A DNA stretch of 7,737 nucleotides from CAYSBA01 sp964429075 [NCBI: uncultured bacterium] (GTDB lineage: Bacteria; CAYSBA01): assembly GCA_964429075.1 (NCBI GenBank), contig CAYSBA010000014.1, positions 3,218-10,954 of the forward strand, given 5' to 3'. How positions within the stretch are numbered: the first letter of the stretch is position 1; every line of letters starts with the position of its first letter. Below are positions 5,213-7,737 of the stretch, piece after piece. Below the pieces are notes generated by a model that saw only the letters and a list, made by a program, of their open reading frames with translations, was not told the origin of the DNA and did no database searches. The position numbers were made by a program, and so were the translations under genes.

Positions 5213-6487
5213 ATGTCAAGGGATCCAAGAGAGATGTTCCTCGAGTCAGAGATGTTCAAGGCTGCCCTTGCGCAGTTCGATGAAATCGTTGATCGATTTA
5301 ATATCGATCGAAATGTTGCCAACCGTTTGAGATTCCCAGATAGGGCAGTCATCTGCCATGTGCCCTTCAGAAGAGATGATGGTACGGTTGATAACTGTAT
5401 CGCCTTCCGTGTTCAGCACAACAACTCACGCGGTCCATGCAAAGGTGGGATAAGATACCATCAGGATGTTACGCTTGGAGAGACGGCTGCCCTTGCCATG
5501 CTCATGACATGGAAGACGGCTGTTATCGGTGTCCCTCTGGGTGGCGCAAAGGGTGGTATAAGAGTAAATCCCAAAGAGCTCTCCCGAAGCGAGAGACAGA
5601 GACTCACAAGAAGATATACAGTTGAGATCATAAACATAATCGGTCCTTATAGAGATATTCCTGCTCCAGATGTCAACACAGGTCCTCAGGAGATGGCATG
5701 GATGGTGGACACCTATACAGAGATTAAAGGTGGTGCAAGTATGGGTGTTGTTACAGGGAAACCTCTAATTGTTGGTGGATCACTGGGTAGAGACGAAGCA
5801 ACCGGTCGTGGTGTTGTATATGCCCTGGCAGAGGCATTCTCCGTACATGGTGAAAAACCAGAGGGCAAGACAATCGCAGTTCAGGGATTTGGCGAGGTCG
5901 GCTATGTCGCTGCCAAAAAACTCAGCAAGATGGGCTGTAAGATCATAGCAGTTTCACACTCAAAGGGTGGCCTATACAACGAGAAAGGTCTCAATATTGA
6001 TAGTGTTGAAAAATACTACAGAGAAAATAAGACAATGGAAGGCTATAAAGAGGCCGACTGGATCACCAACGAGGAGCTTCTTGAATTAAAATGTGATGCC
6101 CTTCTGCCTTGTGCACTTGGTGAGGTAATTACTGAAAAAAATGCACCAAAACTCAAATGTAGATACATAAGTGAAGGTGCCAACGGTCCTGTTACAGCAG
6201 AGGGCAACAAGGTCCTGAGGGAAAGAGACGACATCTTTGTTATACCCGATATCCTTGCAAATGCTGGAGGAGTCCTTGTATCCTACTTTGAATGGGTCCA
6301 GTCTCTTCAGGCATTTTTCTGGTCACAGAAAGAGGTAAATCTGAAGCTGTATCAAACAATGAAGAAGGCCTTCCATGAGGTTTATGAGATACACAAAAAA
6401 GAAAAGGTAGATATGAGAACTGCAGCTAATTATCTCGGTATCAAACGTGTTGTTGATGCAATGTTGATAAGAGGCCTTTTCCCCTAA
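5213..6487 (+). CDS. gdhA: Glutamate dehydrogenase (Glu/Leu/Phe/Val dehydrogenase family)
   Basis: A 424-residue protein of the usual length for the small hexameric GDH class. It catalyses the reversible conversion of glutamate to 2-oxoglutarate and ammonia with NAD(P). The substrate domain contains GPCKGGIRYH (K77), the family signature VPLGGAKGGI with K101 just before it and catalytic K113, and APDVNT with the essential D153. A Rossmann domain follows with QGFGEVG (224-230). GANGPVT (322-328) and S357 in GGVLVSYFEWVQ complete the active site. The acidic residue often seen after the second Rossmann strand (AVSDS in many relatives) is here H249 (AVSHS), so the coenzyme, NAD or NADP, cannot be assigned with confidence. 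The gene has its own upstream region, a strong SD and an intrinsic terminator, so it is probably monocistronic. All catalytic residues are present. Confidence 0.97.
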   Translation: MSRDPREMFLESEMFKAALAQFDEIVDRFNIDRNVANRLRFPDRAVICHVPFRRDDGTVDNCIAFRVQHNNSRGPCKGGIRYHQDVTLGETAALAMLMTWKTAVIGVPLGGAKGGIRVNPKELSRSERQRLTRRYTVEIINIIGPYRDIPAPDVNTGPQEMAWMVDTYTEIKGGASMGVVTGKPLIVGGSLGRDEATGRGVVYALAEAFSVHGEKPEGKTIAVQGFGEVGYVAAKKLSKMGCKIIAVSHSKGGLYNEKGLNIDSVEKYYRENKTMEGYKEADWITNEELLELKCDALLPCALGEVITEKNAPKLKCRYISEGANGPVTAEGNKVLRERDDIFVIPDILANAGGVLVSYFEWVQSLQAFFWSQKEVNLKLYQTMKKAFHEVYEIHKKEKVDMRTAANYLGIKRVVDAMLIRGLFP

Positions 6488-6522
6488 TCGTCCTGTTTTC
6501 TTATCGTGTCTATGACAATAAA

Positions 6523-6556
6523 AGGGTCAGGGTTTATCCCTGGCCCTTTTTATTTT
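6523..6556 (+). terminator. Intrinsic terminator of gdhA, probably bidirectional
   Basis: Arms at 6523-6532 and 6538-6547 (AGGGTCAGGG / CCCTGGCCCT) form a 10-bp stem with one T-G wobble and a TTTAT loop, followed by TTTTTATTTT. The A-rich stretch before the stem gives a U-rich tail in the opposite direction, so it can also serve the convergent glycosyltransferase gene. That gene's stop codon (6529-6527) lies inside the stem. It is 35 nt after the gdhA stop. Confidence 0.93.
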
Positions 6557-7570
6557 ACTCAACTTATCCTTTGCCAGTTCAAACAGAGCAAAAAATGTAC
6601 CTATCCCATAAGATATATGAAGTGATAAAAAGGATGTCACAAGATAGGGGAATAAGAGTATGTCTCTCTCTTTATATGCAATCTTAAAGGAGGATAAAAT
6701 TACAAGTATAAGATATAAAATGATCGGAGCGATCCATGCAAAGATTATTAAAGAAACAGGTAAGGTGCATAGATACAAAACAAAAAAGGCCGGCACAGCA
6801 TGTCGCAACGATACCGATCGTAATTTTCTGGAATAATAGAGTGTCAAAAGCACCCATCTACCGTTATCAAAAGCATTTTTTATAAATTTTATAAGCGAAT
6901 CGCGAGCTATATATTCCAGTTTGATAGATGGTATAAGGAATATCCTGCCCCCTGCCCGTTTTAATCTACTATTAAATTCAAAGTCCTGATTTCTTATCAA
7001 TCTCTCATCAAAAAGCCCTATCTTTTCAAAGACCCTTTTTGGATAACAGCCAAATGGTACGGTATCCACCTCCTTAGGTCTTTTATCAATCCCTATCCTG
7101 AATCTCGAGTCCCCAACACCAAGAGGATGAGAAAGAACCCTTGCAATCGCTCTTGCCATCCTGCTATCAGAGCCGGGTTTTGTAATCAGGACACCACCCA
7201 CATTATCTGCTTTCAATTTATAAAGATTCTTTATAAGACTCTCAATATAGTCATGTGGCACTCTGCTGTGTGCACCTAATATAATCAACACATCACCATT
7301 CATACTTTTGATTGCACTGTTTAAGGCAAAAGGCACATATCTTTTTTCGTTTCTAATCAAACGTAACCAAGGTCTTCGATTGCTGAGATCCTTTAATATC
7401 TCCCATGTTCCATCATCACTGAGTCCATCGACCACAAATACCTCTGTTAATTCAGCTGGATAGGTCTGTTTTTCAATGTCCTTGATCAGGTTTTCGATAT
7501 TTTTCTTCTCATTCCTACAGGGAATAACAACTGTAACTCTTGTACTGTATCCTCTGTCTTTGTTTACCAT
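6527..7570 (-). CDS. Family 2 glycosyltransferase, ExoA-like, with C-terminal membrane segments
   Basis: A 347-residue GT-A fold glycosyltransferase. Residues 12-24 (VTVVIPCRNEKKN) are the classic GT2 nucleotide-sugar-binding start. EVFVVDGLSDDGT (43-55) carries the conserved D48. The order of GAHSRVP (99-105), DTVPFGCYPKRVF (169-181) and RNQDFEFNSRLKRAGG (193-208, with the catalytic-base region) is characteristic of the succinoglycan ExoA-like subgroup, which transfers sugars onto lipid-linked exopolysaccharide precursors at the inner membrane. Near 237-239, GRW resembles the acceptor-site RW element. Three hydrophobic segments (about 259-280, 281-296 and 304-331) anchor the C-terminus. The DxD position reads G99-A100-H101, so the first acidic residue is missing. 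The start is 12 nt after the stop of the upstream ORF, with no clear SD, suggesting co-transcription. The donor and acceptor are unknown. Confidence 0.9.
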   Translation of the reverse strand: MVNKDRGYSTRVTVVIPCRNEKKNIENLIKDIEKQTYPAELTEVFVVDGLSDDGTWEILKDLSNRRPWLRLIRNEKRYVPFALNSAIKSMNGDVLIILGAHSRVPHDYIESLIKNLYKLKADNVGGVLITKPGSDSRMARAIARVLSHPLGVGDSRFRIGIDKRPKEVDTVPFGCYPKRVFEKIGLFDERLIRNQDFEFNSRLKRAGGRIFLIPSIKLEYIARDSLIKFIKNAFDNGRWVLLTLYYSRKLRSVSLRHAVPAFFVLYLCTLPVSLIIFAWIAPIILYLILVILSSFKIAYKERDILLFPYLVTSFLSLHISYGIGTFFALFELAKDKLSKIKRARDKP

Positions 7571-7582
7571 TTCAGGTCAAAC

Positions 7583-7737
7583 TCAATTGGAGGCCCTCAA
7601 TATAATATAGGCATCTTCAGTCTGTGCTGGATTTAGTTTACTACAGCCTGTTGCAATCCTTGTTTTATTTTCATCCCTTGCCTCTATAAACAGTATACTA
7701 CTTATGCCTTCTGGCATACCATATATAACACCCTCAC
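7583..7737 (-). CDS. 3' end of an unidentified gene running off the right edge
   Basis: One reverse frame stays open for 50 codons from the right edge to a TGA at 7585-7583. It starts inside the window as EGVIYGMPEGISSILFIEAR and ends AYIILRASN. The other two reverse frames have stops within 40 bases. No transmembrane segment or recognised motif is visible, and I do not recognise the family. The 12-nt gap to the glycosyltransferase start and the shared strand suggest the same operon, and so perhaps a polysaccharide-related role, but this is context only. Confidence 0.55.
   Translation of the reverse strand, partial: EGVIYGMPEGISSILFIEARDENKTRIATGCSKLNPAQTEDAYIILRASN

Noticed and set aside
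4873-5283. Plus-strand open frame of 136 codons leading into gdhA
   Set aside because: It overlaps nuoA antisense and the gdhA start in another frame. The gdhA start is fixed by its SD, and the frame shows no protein-like motif.
5291-5309. Perfect 7-bp inverted repeat GATCGAT / ATCGATC inside gdhA
   Set aside because: It lies in the coding sequence for DRFNIDR, where similar amino acids recur; most likely a codon coincidence.
1-7737. tRNA, rRNA, CRISPR arrays, insertion sequences or phage genes
   Set aside because: None seen: no cloverleaf-like or repeat-spacer pattern, no transposase or integrase motifs, and all long frames are accounted for by recognised genes except the right-edge fragment.

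Overview
The window is an AT-rich bacterial chromosomal segment with closely packed genes. It carries part of a respiratory complex I operon, a small translation-fidelity/modification pair, a glutamate dehydrogenase gene and a membrane-anchored glycosyltransferase. Nothing in the sequence fixes the species. The combination of separate nuoC and nuoD, a nuoABCDG order without nuoE/nuoF, an EpmA/GenX-like protein and an ExoA-type glycosyltransferase suggests a Gram-negative anaerobe or facultative lineage such as Nitrospirota or Desulfobacterota. That placement is inference only.

Layout. Minus strand, left edge to 906: a partial EpmA/GenX-like class II lysyl-tRNA-synthetase paralogue (cut by the left edge), preceded on the same strand and overlapped by dtd (D-aminoacyl-tRNA deacylase). 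A 113-bp spacer (907-1019) holds a perfect 11-bp GC-rich inverted repeat, a tiny ORF with an ideal ribosome binding site and a possible dtd promoter. Minus strand 1020-5045: nuoA-nuoB-nuoC-nuoD-nuoG, every junction overlapping by 4 to about 14 bp, so a single translationally coupled operon read from about 5045 down to 1020. A 167-bp divergent intergenic region (5046-5212) separates nuoA from gdhA (plus strand, 5213-6487). gdhA ends in a strong intrinsic terminator that also contains the stop codon of the convergent glycosyltransferase gene (minus, 6527-7570). Twelve bases upstream of that gene is the 3' end of another minus-strand ORF that runs off the right edge. No stretch longer than 300 bases lacks a gene.

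How the genes work together. NuoA (membrane arm), NuoB, NuoC and NuoD (the quinone-reducing connecting module) and a shortened NuoG (the Fe-S wire) make up part of complex I. NuoE and NuoF, which oxidise NADH, are absent from this operon, as are the NuoH-N membrane subunits; they may lie elsewhere or the donor may not be NADH. GDH links 2-oxoglutarate/glutamate to NAD(P)H and has its own promoter region. Dtd and the EpmA-like protein both act around translation (clearing D-aminoacyl-tRNA; probable modification of elongation factor P). The glycosyltransferase probably belongs to a surface polysaccharide locus continuing to the right.

The points most worth a second look are the NuoEF-less operon with a NuoG whose molybdopterin-like domain is strongly shortened, the EpmA-like gene without a canonical start codon and with a changed motif 2, a perfect palindrome filling the predicted gdhA promoter spacer, and the GC-rich hairpin after nuoG. 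I did not find a clear candidate for an entirely new system in this window.
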